Part shown: positions 1 to 12,468 of the stretch, piece after piece
How the letters are laid out: each line of letters opens with the position of its first letter
Position numbering within the stretch: the first letter of the stretch is position 1
Origin: Scilla litardierei
Taxonomy: Eukaryota; Streptophyta; Magnoliopsida; Asparagales; Asparagaceae
Assembly (NCBI GenBank): GCA_030789695.1
Contig: CM061132.1
Coordinates: 153,866,817 to 153,930,816, forward strand
Length of the DNA: 64,000 bases
Direction: 5' to 3'
Program-made: the position numbers and the translations under genes
Notes under the pieces: generated by a model
The model's input: only the letters and a program-made list of their open reading frames with translations
Told to the model about the DNA's origin: nothing
The model's database searches: none

Positions 1-3000
1 TAATGGCCCAGAGTGCTATGTACGTATGGCCTATATGTTTGTATGCTTTATAGTGTGTATTTACTTGAACGTATGTATGTAGTGTGTATATCATATCTCT
101 GTTGTCTGTCTACTTGTATGTTTCGGTGGATGACTTAAGTGATATATGGCGTCACATTGGTGATTGGTAGTCTCTATTGGTTGCCTACTTGGATAGATTA
201 TTGGGTGTATTGTTATTAAGAGTGTATCCTTATCATAATTCTTAAGTGTATTCTTATTATTATTCGTATCATTGTTAGAATTATGATTATGCCTATCCTT
301 ATTTGATTATGATGAGGTGAGTATGTTGGTGTAGGGGTGTGTCTTGGTATTGGGTGTGTGCTTAGTATTGGGTAATTAATAGAGAAGTGGAGTTGTGTGT
401 TAAGAGAAGTGGGTGTGTATGAAAGAAGTAGGGAATGGCATTCCTTTGTAATTAGCATACACAATTGGAGGGCTTTTATGCAGTGGATTTATGCACAACC
501 TTACTTAGTCTAAGAGGTAGAAGTGTATAAAGAAAGAATAGCATAAAACTCTCTAAACTCTTCCACAAGCTTCTACAACTCTCTCATTCTTTCTCCAAGC
601 TACTCTTCATCATTTCCCTTCCCTCCTCACTCATTCCACCATGCTCTAGGCTGAATTTCTCCCATGGGTAAAAAAAAGAAGGGAAAAAGAAAAGAAATGG
701 AAAGAAAGAAAGGAGAGAGGAAGAGGAAGAGGAAGAGGAGGAAGGAGAAGGAAGGAGGAGAAAGAGAAGAGAAGTTCTCTCATCTTAAATTGAGATATGA
801 ATCCAATTTTCCCTATTATTCTATTTGGTTGTCATTTGTAGAAGTGGTACATGTTTAATTTTGAGCTTAATACATGATTAACTGCATGAAACATTTTTGT
901 TCTTGATGCTGAAAATTTTATCCTGAAAAGCTGAAAATTTGACTAAGTTCCGAGCTTAATTAGCAATTAGGAATGCTTTGAAAATTTTATATGTTGTGTA
1001 TCTCGTAGTTATGAACAACTTTCATTTAGATCATTTTCCAAAATTCTAACTGTATGATTTGATAAAAATTCGGATATGTGTACCGGTCTGGTTTCAATCA
1101 AAACTGAACACCTTTTACGAAAACGGGTATAACTCTCTGCACACTTTATGGAAATTGTTGTTCTTGGTCTTGTTGGAAAGTTAACAAGTTTATCTACAAT
1201 TTCATATCAGTGCATAAATTTTGAAATTCTGACTGCAATAGGCCCAAAATCATAAATCAAGACAGACTCTGAAATCTGTCTGGAAAACAGATTTGACAGA
1301 CTTCACCATATAATTCACTATAAATCACTTAATTAATATATTTGCCTGAAATTGTATCTGTGAATCCAAAACTATCATACCTACAACATTCATTTACATT
1401 TCATTATTATGTTCCATACAAAAATATGGAGTAAAATTCCATTCAACTTGACCGTTGTGCAATTTCCAGCAAGCTGAATGTGAAGAGATACTATAACTAT
1501 GACATCATGCTAAATTTTCTTCTATTATGCATGTGCATTAGTGTTACTTGAAGTAGGAATTCCATCTACTTATGGATTATTATTCAAATTCATCCAAGCA
1601 TTATCTTTAATTATGGAGTGCATCCCTTTTCATGTCATGACTCTAATATGTCTCATGTTGCTTTGGGTTTCTTGTTGCTAATTGGTCCATGCTATTACTT
1701 TAATGCTAATAGACTCTTGTTGTTTCAATTGGATTCAATTAATATGTGTTATAGTTCATGCCTACAAAGTGTTTGTGGGAATGTTTAAATGAAGTTAAGC
1801 ATGAAATTTGTCATTAGTTTCATGTTGTACCAATTGATTTAATGAAGTTGTCATTATGCCACCATGAGTTTGTTGGAATGCCTACATGAAGTCAAGATGT
1901 CATCTTGCTTTAGTTTTACTAATTTCATGTTGGACTAAAGGATGTTGGCATATGTTTTGTTGGCTCATGCTTAATTAATTTCATGTTGAATGTGAAAGCA
2001 CTTAATTGATTCCTTGTTGATTTATGTGTTGTTGGCTATGTAAAAGGAGAGAATGGAAACAGCAAAGGGTGGCTAAGGATTGCCTTTCATATTGTTTCAA
2101 TCAATGGTGAAGTTTTCAAATTATATGTGTTGGAATTATATGTGTTGAAAATGATAACTATGGGGCACACGTGGTGGTTTGTAAAGTTATATGTGTGGGA
2201 ATGAGAGGAGGTGAAAATGGTGGTTAATATGTGATTCCTTTTGTTACACGTTAATTTTTAATTGAAATGCTAAGAAATGAATAAGTCCTCTTAAAGGAGG
2301 GTGACACGGGGATTGAGGGACACTAAGTTATGGGGAAAACATGAGGGGCTGGACAGTTGTGGTGGTTGGTGGCCATCCTTTTCTTGCCCGAGTGGCGGGG
2401 AGTGGCGAAAACGAGGAGAATTGGAGAAAATGTGAAGGGGAAATAAGGAGAAAACAAGGCTCCTTTGGTAAGAGTGTGTCTCGGGGAGTTTGTCTGTTCC
2501 ACCCCAACTGGGGGTGAGGTCCAGTTCCAAGAGGGTCTATCCACTACTTCGGGTCCAAAACACTACCAGCTAACTTTCATTACTTTTGTAGCATTATTAA
2601 ATGTAGCTTAATTGTGCATACTTTACTTGTTGCCTTTCCATGTTGTCTACCCTTGTTATATACATCTCCTATTGTAGTTATTGCCGCTTGCGTTTACTTT
2701 ACTTATGTTGTCTCCCTCTCTTGCTGTTGTACCTTTGTTTATGTTATGCAATCATTGCTTTATGTCATACACGTGTTCCCTTTAGCTCATTCCATACTTC
2801 ATTTGCACCTTGCTATGAATGCACGTAAAATAGTCGCATTGTCATAATAGCATATAAGAGTGAGTTGGCATTCCTACTGGGTCACGCGTTGACGTGCCCC
2901 CGTTGACTTTTTCAGGTGTGGTTTCTGGGGATGGCAGGTGGAGCTGGAGGTTGAGGTTAGAAGGCTATAGTTGGGAGTTGGAGCTTAGATTGGGTAGTGT

Positions 3001-3283
3001 GGGGTGATGAGAGAGCTATGTGTACTTTGGGTTTTCTTTTGGGGTGAGAGATACTTGTACTATATGAATTGATGCAATGGGATGTTAAGATGTATATGAA
3101 ATTGTTCAATGCTTGGCTTTCAATATTTCTCTGTGACATTGTGTCGTTCTGTGTTTGTTGGTTGGCTGTTTGTTGAATACTACATGTACTATTCCTAGTA
3201 ATGCGCAGTGGACTTGCGGATACATTTTTAGTTCTCGTCAAGTACCTTGTCCTTCTGTGTATTCCAGGGATGTGGTCGTGTCA
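1..3283 (+). mobile_element. Long gypsy-type LTR (G1), left edge near or at window start
   Basis: No protein is recognised here. The right end, gtggtcgtgtca at 3272-3283, abuts copia X LTR sequence. The stretch 2860-3283 is related in inverted orientation to 3410-3850 of the neighbouring minus-strand LTR: both have tcctactgggtcacgc-like and actattcc..gcgcagtgg segments. The first bases (taatggcccag) resemble the outer end of that LTR (tgtaatgcccg), so the window probably opens a base or two inside the LTR. A TATA-like tgtataaag lies at 524-532, with a CT-rich start region after it. A purine-rich tract (664-775) gives a meaningless Lys/Arg-rich ORF. Whether this is a solo LTR or one end of a full element cannot be told. 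Confidence 0.6.
524..532 (+). promoter_or_regulatory. Putative TATA box of LTR G1
   Basis: The sequence tgtataaag is followed about 25 bases on by a CT-rich stretch (550-640) typical of plant transcription starts and leaders. It lies in the first sixth of the LTR. This is inferred from composition only. Confidence 0.35.
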
Positions 3284-3394
3284 AAAGCACAACAGGCCTT
3301 ACCCATGCCCAAACTGGGCATGGGTCAGCCCAGGCTGAACTGGCCCCGGACGCCAAGGTCCAGTTGGGCCTGGGGTGCCCAGGCCCAGCCTGGG
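3284..3394 (+). mobile_element. Copia X 5' LTR, fragment 1
   Basis: The segment matches 13850-13950 in the 3' LTR of X closely (aaagcacaac, then ggccttacccatgcccaaac). It is trapped between LTR G1 on the left and solo LTR G2 on the right. Its last five bases, ctggg (3390-3394), are duplicated at 7699-7703 and form the TSD of G2. The earlier part of the X 5' LTR must lie beyond the left window edge. Confidence 0.75.
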
Positions 3395-5429
3395 TGTAAC
3401 GACCTGCTCCCCGGGATACCCGATAAGTACGAATCTGTATCAGGTATTCCCGAAGAGGCGGTTGTTACGAAGGAAATACAAAATTTCAAAACTCAAGCTG
3501 GCCCACTGCGCACTGCTGGGATAGTACCTGTAGCATTCCAGACATCACAGAAAAACAAAGAACCAACAGCTCTACACTGATTTAATTTAAACACTGATAC
3601 ATATAAATACACAACGAAACAATATTAACATCACTAATACAAATATCATATATACAACATTAAACCCACAAACCGCCAGGGTACAATAACACCCACCCAA
3701 AACTCTCACACTCACAGAGCTACTCTCAAACTCCAACCAACTGGGTTATAAGCCATCAACTCCAACCATCTCTAACCAACTGGACTAGTGGGCATCCAAC
3801 TATACGAACCAACACCTGAAAAATATCAACGGGGACACGTCACAGCGTGACCCAGTAGGAATTCCAAACCCAACTCACATGGTGCAAAGGAATGACATAC
3901 TCTATACAGTAGTCTGTAATCTAACTCATAACATATCGTGGTTTGGACAATGTAAATGACATAACCAACGGATCACGTACCTGCCGCAAAGGAGAACCTG
4001 CAAAACAAAGTGAGTGCTACAGATAGAGAAGTGAAATATAACATCAAGAAACTGGACCTAGCATTACAACATCATCATGAATACCACTACTAGCAACTAC
4101 CAAAAAGAACCCAAGACACATCATTCACTTCTCAACCACAATGACATGGAGTGACTAAAGCTACACAAATGCTACATCCTTCTACACACTTTCTATTGAA
4201 ATGGAACCATAATGATGTGGAGATCAAGTTTGCATAATGGGGGCTTGTAGGAACTTGTAAGCGATGATAATCAGGGTTCCTACACTCTATAAAGCTTCCA
4301 ACTTGAAGATTACCAAGAACCCTCTTACTAAGTTTTCATTTATAATTTTACAAGTGGGTTTTCATTTAAACATGGAAATTTAAGGGAGTTAGCGAGTGGC
4401 CTTTGTTAAGTATTTCTAACTGAGTTTCTAATGCTTAGGCTGCTATGGAATTGCTTCCAAAAATTTCGGCAGAGTTTCTCTTTTATTTATCAAACTTTTC
4501 CACTTACAACATAAGTAATATTTAAAAGAAACATGTTATAATCATAAGAAAAATATAACATTGCTCAAGAATCATAAGAGAAGTGCCATAAAGGAATGTT
4601 GGGACTTGCATGCACTAAAACTAAGAACCAACATAATCTAAAAAGGACAACACAATGAAAATCCAAGATTAAAGAAAAACATCATACTCCAAGTTCAATA
4701 GGACACCATTGTGGGTTAAAGATTGGTTGGCAACATGAGCTAATCTTCTTACAACATTTAGGCAAAGAGAATTTAATTTAGGGATGCAACACCTACATAT
4801 AATCCCACTTTAAGATCTATGATGTAAAAATGCAACATTGTACATCTTTTCCATTAAACTTCATAATTTTCCCAACAAAACTCGTGGACAAGTTTCATTA
4901 GCAACCATTCTTTCACACAAAATGAAGAGTACATAACTCTACTCTCATTAGCACAATTTTGCCATGAAGTTAGTAACTTTGGACATGATCCAAGAATAAA
5001 TGACCAACTAAAGCATGACTACTTCATTCAAACGACAACGAGTGCATCAACTTTGATAAAGATCACAACTTGCATGAAAAAGAGGGCAAATTGCCTATAA
5101 TTCAATAAAGATTTCCATGTTCCCATTGAATTTAACCAATGAAAGGGACTAACGACACAAAGGTGACAACTTGCACGTGGGTTCTAAAAAATTTAGCTTT
5201 AGTCAAGGGAGGTGTGAATAATGTTATCTTGGCCTTAAGTTGAGACATTAATAATGACACCAATAATAACACTAACAATAACAACTACAACACCACAATA
5301 ACAACAACACCATCAACACAACAACAACACCTCAACACCAACACCACCAACACCACCAACTACAGCAACCCACAACGACATCAACAACATTGACAACACA
5401 ACGACAACAACATCGCCAACACCAATCAC

Positions 5430-5462
<33 letters not shown>

Positions 5463-7698
5463 AAACATACATATATCTACAATCACATGTAAAGCTCGAC
5501 GATGCCATGATGCTTATGAAACACAACAAGCGATGCAATGCAATGTTATGCAATGGGATCCTATGAAAGAGCCGGTGTGCAAGTGCAAGCGATTCTACTC
5601 CATTATCAACGTGGAGCCACCTAATGGTATCAAGAGGTTGTCTACGACGACTTCACCCTCCTTCTACTATGGAAACTTTGTCTATGCCCATGCACTCCAC
5701 CTTCGTGTCCTAACAGCATCATTTCACCCATTCCTTATTCCGCATATATCCAACAACACATTTAGCCAATTTCACATCTCAAGTCCATTTCCCATGATGC
5801 TCATTTTCATACAAGAGAAGTTCAAAAATAAAGTTTCCAACTTTCCATTGAAAGCAATTTATATAAATTATGAAACAAGGCAAATGGAATGATAAAGCCT
5901 CCAACTTTCAAATGAGAGCTATTCCATTTAAACAATGTAACAAAGAAGAACAATTTCGTTTACTCAATAAAACAAAATGAGAACTATTTCATAAAAGAGA
6001 GCAACTTCATACACGGTAACTTGAATGTTAAACTTCCATCATTCCATAATACTTCCAACATCCCTAACATTTCCTAATAGATTTCCAACATCCTAACATC
6101 TCAACATTTGAGAGCAATGCCAAAATGAGAGCAAATCCAGCTTGATTTATTAAAATTGAAAACAATTCAACTTAATTAATTTAAAGCTCCCAACATGATT
6201 TAAGTTCCCATGTCATCACCTAAATTTCGCTTAACTTACATAATTCACACAACTCATGCAAATAGGATTGTAAAAGATTCAAGCTTCCAACATTTCCAAT
6301 AAATGAAAGCAATATCACACAATGAGAGTAATTTTACTAAATTATGAAAACAAGCGAACAAGGCAACATGAGGCGACCACATGGCATCATATAATTTCAA
6401 CATCTCATATGAATGCAACCTAAAATGAGAGCAATTTCAAAAAGAGTAAAAGTTTTCCAACATCAAGAATGAGAGCCATTTTGCAGAATTAGTGAAACAA
6501 ATCATGCATAGGCATTATTAAACAATTCATGGCATCATATTACTCCATACAACTATTAAACTCAAAATCAATTGCACCATATCAAGAGATTTCATGAAAA
6601 CCCCTAAAAATGCAATTTTTACTTACCCAAATACAATGAAATGAAACATTAGAGAGGGGTTGGACTCCTACCTCATCCAAGATGCAAAATCCTCTTCCAA
6701 TTTGATGAAATCCCCATTGATGTCAAGCTCAAGCCCTAATGTCAAAATTCCCCCAACTCCTCCATGAATCACCCTCTTCAAGCTCCAAACCCTAACTCCT
6801 CTTGATCCCAAACTCCCACAACCACTTGAGATTGGAAACAAAGCCCAGAAATTTCGGCCAGATCTGATTTGGGTTTTGGGGAAAGGTTTTTGGCCATGGA
6901 GTTGAGAGAAATTGGAGAAGATGGAAGAGTAAATGGTGGGAATGGGTTAGGGCCTTGATTCCCCTCTTCTTCCTCTTCTTTTTCCTTCTTTTCCCCCTTC
7001 TTTTTCTCCTCCAACCCCCCTCCAAAATTTCGGCAGCAAGAGGGCATTTTTCGGCCTGGGCATGGGGAAATCGGCTGATGCTTGGGGGAGAAGAAGTGGA
7101 GAAAGGAAAAAGAAATAAAGAATTAAGAGAAGGGATCTAAGTATTTACAAGTTTGCCATTATTCTCATTCTCTTCTCTCATCTAATATTCTAGCCTAACT
7201 ATTAAATCCTAATCAACATCAATTAACAATAAACCAAGCCCAACTATTAAAGCCTAATCAACATCAACTAACAATAATCCAAGCCCAATGCTAGCTACCA
7301 AAATTAACTAAGGCCTCCACAATAGTAATGATAATATTAATCAACATCACCCATAATAAAGATACTAATACCATAAATAATAACAACACCACCAAAAATA
7401 ACAACCAAGCATCAATAATAATAATGTCATTCATTAATAACTATCTCTCCATCACCAATTATCATGAACATACCGTTTTACTTTACACACTCACCAACGA
7501 AAATCGCTAAGCACGCTAATAAACACTAACAACATGCTAACAATAATATCGATTTACTATCCAACCACACGCATTCACTTATATATCCCGAGCATATCAT
7601 AGTCACCTTATAGCCACACATGTAGGAATTTACTATACACACAACCAAATTACCATACGCACACACGCAAACAGTATTTTACACATACGGGCATTACA
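3395..7698 (-). mobile_element. Solo gypsy-type LTR (G2), 4.3 kb, reverse orientation
   Basis: The unit starts tgtaacgacc and ends gggcattaca, so it has TG..CA ends with inverted TGTAA, and it is flanked by a perfect 5-bp duplication ctggg. Internal PBS, gag and pol are all absent, which fits a solo LTR left by LTR-LTR recombination. Relatedness to LTR G1 in inverted orientation shows it reads on the minus strand. It contains an AAC-rich stretch (5225-5470) and a pyrimidine-rich stretch (6955-7020), which correspond to purine-rich leader sequence on the minus strand. ORFs here (such as those near 6778-7140) are low-complexity by-products. Confidence 0.75.
5225..5470. repeat. Imperfect (AAC/ACC)n low-complexity tract
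   Basis: About 245 bases are built almost only of caa, aac, acc and atc triplets. They encode Val/Cys-rich nonsense on the minus strand. The tract lies inside solo LTR G2. Confidence 0.85.
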
Positions 7699-7865
7699 CT
7701 GGGGCGCCCTGGGCACCTGGCCAGGCCCGGGCGCCAGGCCCAGGCACCCTGGGCCTTGGCGCCCTGGGCGCCAGGCCCGCCTGGCCCAGGCGCCCTGGGC
7801 CTGGGCGCCCTGGGCGCCAGGCCCAGGCTAGGTGCCAGGTGCCCAGCCTGGCTGGGCCCGCCTAG
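7699..7865. repeat. GC-rich self-complementary array (cctgggcgcc type)
   Basis: Short overlapping words such as gcgccctgggc, ggcgccaggc and cccaggcgcc are repeated and mutually complementary. The same array occurs in the other X LTR at 13880-14120 and partly at 3300-3394. It gives long but meaningless Pro/Gly/Ala/Arg ORFs on both strands. Confidence 0.85.
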
Positions 7866-8148
7866 CTGATGCAGTGGGGCACCTAGGTTCTGAACATTAG
7901 AATAGTTTTATGCCGGTGGCTGGTTTTTGCACGAAAATCAGGTTTGGGCTGATCTTTGCACTCTTGTTTGAAAGGTCAAACGGACTCGGAATGACTCGTC
8001 GTTTTTTCCTATGCATTCACCGTTTAGCGCTCTTCGATTTGATAGGTTGTATCAAATGCGAAGCTCAACGGTGAGGGAGTTAAAATTCATTGAAGTTTGG
8101 CCTTTCACTAAGGCAAACTAACTTGAATTTTATTACTCCAAGTTTTTA

Positions 8149-8199
8149 GTCCCACATCGGAAGTGGAGTAAAGGGGAGGGGTCAGCCGCCTATATAAAT
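8149..8199 (+). promoter_or_regulatory. USE-like element plus TATA box in X 5' LTR
   Basis: GTCCCACATCG at 8149-8159 matches the plant snRNA upstream sequence element (consensus RTCCCACATCG). A strong TATA box, tatataaata, starts at 8191. Centre-to-centre spacing is about 40 bp, close to the four helical turns described for plant Pol II snRNA genes. The motif and spacing are visible; use as a promoter is inferred. Confidence 0.6.
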
Positions 8200-8816
8200 A
8201 GGGGCATGCCCCCTCCTCATAACTCGTCCTAAGCTCTAGATATGAGCGGCTCCCAAAAAGTTTGGAGCATGCTCGGATCTAAGCTTAAAATAAATATTTT
8301 CTCTTCTCCCTATATTTCTGCCTTGCTCCTGAAGGGCTCTAGCAAAGCCATGAAGGGGGTCGGATTCGATCCGGATTCTTGGCAAAGGATCCGCTCAAGT
8401 GAAACTTTCTTCGACACGTGATTGGCTCAGCGGCAAGGGGGTTGCTCACCTCGGGACGTGGTGCGATTCGGGAAGCGGTTCGGCTCGGGACCAGGAGCGG
8501 CTCGCGAAGCGGTTTAGCTCAAGACGAGGCGTGGCTCGGGATGTGGTTCGGTACACCTTACCGATGCAAGCAAGGTTCCCGATATATAGTTTAATTGAGC
8601 ATAGTATATATAATATGTTAGTAGCTTAGGTCTATGTTGGGGTGGTCAGACCCACCTCAAGATAGTAGAGATTCTGCCTAGGGTCTTGAACCACTTAGGG
8701 CCTTTCGTTAAATAGTTTAACGTTTTTCCGCTGCTTGCTTTTTTTTTGCCTCTATCGTCCATCCGACGTAGGACGGGTATAGATTTGTGCCCTAAGGGTC
8801 GCTCAAAACCCAACAT

Positions 8817-8828
8817 TGGTATCGGAGC
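8817..8828 (+). promoter_or_regulatory. Primer-binding site of copia X
   Basis: TGGTATCGGAGC starts two bases after the LTR end. It equals the usual plant initiator-tRNA-Met site TGGTATCAGAGC with one substitution (A to G). This fixes the 5' LTR/interior boundary and the plus orientation of X. Confidence 0.85.
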
Positions 8829-11560
8829 TTTAGGCCTGCATGTGATTTAAGGACTGCAATTTATAAATGCTATTATATTTTTTTAAATACATAAAAGATC
8901 TGTTTTTAACTTTATATGATAATTTTAAAATTGGTACAAACAAGATTTTAGATGCTTTAAATTTTTTGTGATAAAAATTTTCTAGCATGCTAATTTTAAT
9001 TTGACAACATATGTTTATGTAATAAGATTATTTGATAATTTTTGAACATGAAGCTATAAATTTTATTAGATACAATTTTGTATGTTTTGAATCATGCTTA
9101 AAATTTATGTGATATATTTTTGCATGTTATGTTTGATTGAAACATAAAATAATTATGTGATAATTATTGATTATTCCCGACACTTAATTTCATATGATTT
9201 AATTAAGTTGTTAGGGTTAATGGTTATGTTATTCTTGTCTCTTATTTGATAACACAAGAAAACCCCTTTTAGGTTAGCCATTAAAAACTTTAAGAAAATT
9301 ATATGATAATTTTTGAAGGACATGCTATGATTTAAATTTGTTTAAATGCCTACTACATGATTAGGATAGCTCCCTTAAAATCCTTATAGTTGATAAGCAT
9401 TTAATAAAAGTTATTAACAAATCCTAAAATTTTGAATTTTAATGATTCACTAGTTGATAGGATTAACTAGTTCTAATAAAAGCCTTTTAGTCTATGGCAT
9501 GCATATAAAAATGATAAGTTTCATTCAATGGACCATGATCCGGTTAGTGTACATGGCTAAGTTGTTGGATCACCCTAGCTAGACTGGGGAAAGTGATCAT
9601 GGCTTAGTCAATTCCCTGGCCGTGTCCACTGGACCGCAATGACGCGAATCATGATTATATGACACCCTGGACTATAACTAAGTCAATTACCTTAAAATCT
9701 TTTTCAAGATTAGCCGTAGCCATCCTTATTTTAGAGGTTGGCAACTATATGTTCTTTTGATATAGTTGTTGAGCACACTCAAGCTATGTCATATACACTT
9801 TATAGAAACTAGCTTCTCAATACATAAGATGTAGTCTAGACGTGACCCAAACCGTCATGTCGTGAATATACCTAGCGCCGGTGTAAGTTAAGGTAGATAC
9901 GAAAACAAGGGTCTGACTAGACTAGTCATTGTGATTTGGATGAGCACACTCATCATCATAAGTGGCTAGAGGTAAAAACCAATACGAGAATCATATATGA
10001 TATGATTGATGAAGAGTCATCTACTAATCGCTGAGTTAAGCAATTTGTTGAGCACACTCAAGGTTGTGAGACTCAGGGTTGTTGGATCTATTACCCATTA
10101 ATTTAATTTAATTAAATTGTTCATTATTATGGCTTAAAATGATCACACAAACAATGGGAGGATATAGTTAGATAAAAGCCGTTCTATCTATATTTAATAT
10201 TGAACATATGCTAAACTAGGGTAGTTCTATGTTTTTCGATGGAATCAAAAATATAATATTCTAAGAAAATAAGTTAACTGGTCCAAATATTTGGTTAATG
10301 AAATATCAACTCAAATTTTAATTGATAGACTTAACTATGTTCTCATTGACATTAAATGACCTTTTTAAAGCACAGGCTTAAGGACAATGATTTCCTTAAG
10401 TTCTGGGTCCAACAAATAAATGCACGCTACCTATCACTCGTCTCTATAAGGGGCAACTCGAACATGCTGATGTTGAAAGCATGTTTCTCCATACAATTTG
10501 TTGAGTCAACTCAAGGTTGTATGAAAAACGGTTTCGATCCGCAAGATTCGAAACTTCGATCAAACTGTTTGATTCGAAGATGAGTGCACGAGCGGTACAA
10601 GACCATGTATCCAAATCAGATCTTGAGTCAAGCAACTTGTTGAGTCAACTCAAGGTTGTGAAGCTCAAGTGTTTGGATACGTTAGGTGCTTGCACATCTA
10701 ATAATTTTGTTGGGTCGCATAATATCTAAATGAGATTTAGAAAAGGAAGAAAGCACTAAGGAAAGTCAATTGAGAAGATAGTTTTATTTATCATTAGTAA
10801 AGACATTAGTAGGAGAAACAGAAAATGTGACATATTTGATGTCACGGTTTCAGGATAATCGTTATACAAAAGAAATAGATTGTCTACATGTTGGAAAAAG
10901 GAACAATTGTTGTTTCTTGGACCATATATGACGTTAAACACATTTTTGACGAATGTCGTCACCTTGCTTCTGAAGGAATGTTTTATGTGAGTAATTTGTA
11001 TAACGATAAATGTTAATACATGAATATGCAAGATAATAACAAAACTTATATGGCAAAATAGACTAGGCCGTACCAAAGAGACTAAGCTTCACAAGTCACA
11101 TAAAGAGAGGTCTGACCTCTCATATTATGAAGTCTACAGACACTCGTGAATCTTGTCTCAAAGATATGATGGCCCAACAACTTCTGTGAGACAGTGGGAG
11201 AATAAGTTGGAGAACTCACGGTCTTGTACATACGGATTATTCAGACCTAAGTCTAAATTAGCCTAGATAAGTTATACTTATTTTATAACGACACATGTTC
11301 TTGATGAAACACAAGTCTGATAAAATAGAGAACAAGATGACAGAAGTGTTTGAACTGCTTCGATCAGATCGAAGAGTCGAACACTTAGCTATATAAATCT
11401 TGCGTAAATTAAAAAGAAAATGTGATTTTCTCTCAGGTCAAGTCTCTTAACACATCGGTTTGTTAGAGAGCATGAATCACACTTTGTTAGACATGGTGCG
11501 ATGCATGGCAAGTAACTTTGAGGTACAATCCTCCCTCTGGGTTAAGTCCCAGATAGTGAT
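8829..11560 (+). other. Non-coding interior of copia X
   Basis: I see no credible gene in these 2.7 kb; gag is missing or decayed beyond recognition. The region is AT-rich. It contains dispersed copies of a motif ttgttgagYMMactcaaggttgtg at about 9767, 10049, 10499 and 10640. Short ORFs such as those near 10356-10729 and 10756-11076 have no recognisable domain. Confidence 0.6.
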
Positions 11561-11569
11561 TCCTAGGTT

Positions 11570-12468
11570 TTGATAATGTTCTATGATGACCTTATCAATA
11601 AAATATTCATTAAATCAATCGTTAGAAAGTTAAAGGATTACTCAAGTCTCGTGAGACGAAGAGTCGAGTTAAATATCATAGTCGATGATGACCTTGACAA
11701 CTTTCAAGATGCCATTCAGTGTAGGGTTGATGCAATCAGAAAAGGTCCATGCACGTAAATAAAAATATGGACTTTTAGTTTTCATACCCAAAGAAAATGC
11801 TTCTTATTGACTGCAAGTAAATCTTCAAGACAGAAGATTGGTGCAGAGAGAAAATATTGAAGTACAACAAATGTAGATTGAGAACGGTTATCATCCTAAC
11901 TCCTATAAACGGATTATGATGAAACTGTCTCACCAGCAGATATGTATTGATCTACTAGGACCTACCTCGATGTTAATACTCATGATGACCATGAAAACTG
12001 GAGCATTCATGTATAGTCTATTTTCTAAATGTGATTTAGAAGAAGGAACTTATATGAATCGGCCAGAGAGTTTTCAAGGTCAGTGGGAGCGAATAAAAGC
12101 ATGCGAGGCATCAAAGAGCCGGAACATATGGTTTGACAAAGTGGTCAAAGAGTTTGACACTTTATCAAAAATGATTATGAACCGTCTAAATGACCAGGAA
12201 AACTTATTATGGATTATTCTCGTAAGGTACGACGAGCTGGATGAGATCTAACCAAGAAAATAATTATGGATTCCAAGAGACCGAGTGAATTATATGGATA
12301 AGAGTCAAATATGTGGTCTAAGATAAATATAGAAACCCCTTTAGTCTATACAGTTGACGTTTTAGCAGATCCACTCACGAAGGCTCTACCACATGAAGTC
12401 TAGAAAGACTTATGTGTAAAATACGGAATGAGATACTGGGATAAATGGGCCTGAGTGCAAGTGGAAGA
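11570..12468 (+). pseudogene. Copia X pol remnant (RT and RNase H ends)
   Basis: This is the decayed end of a copia polyprotein. Around 12040-12240 the reading EEGTYMNRPESF..., then NIWFDKVVKEFD, resembles the copia RT block after the catalytic motif (EE.YM.QPEGF and SWNIRFDE). At 12361-12400 the reading ADPLTKALP is the conserved copia RNase H C-terminal motif. Frameshifts and stops interrupt every frame, and most of RT, all of integrase and protease are missing. The element cannot make its own pol. Confidence 0.65.
12455..12468 (+). promoter_or_regulatory. Polypurine tract of copia X
   Basis: gtgcaagtggaaga sits immediately before the LTR start TGTTGGGAG, as in Angela/Tork-like copia elements. 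A similar gtgcaagtgggaga at about 13577-13590 is inside the LTR and is not followed by a TG start, so it was not chosen. Confidence 0.7.

Larger units (their letters stand above)
7699..8815 (+). mobile_element. Copia X 5' LTR, fragment 2 (to the LTR end)
   Basis: This continues fragment 1 after the G2 insertion. It begins with a GC-rich gcgccctgggc array (7699-7865) and ends gctcaaaacccaaca, directly followed by an initiator-tRNA-Met primer site. It aligns with 13950-14999 plus 54832-54897. The LTR end CCCAACA pairs with the start TGTTGGG of the 3' copy at 12469. Differences from the 3' LTR are frequent, so X is the oldest resolvable element here. Confidence 0.8.

Noticed and set aside
664..858. 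Lys/Arg-rich 64-codon ORF
   Set aside because: It is a purine-rich leader-like tract in an LTR, with no conserved domain.
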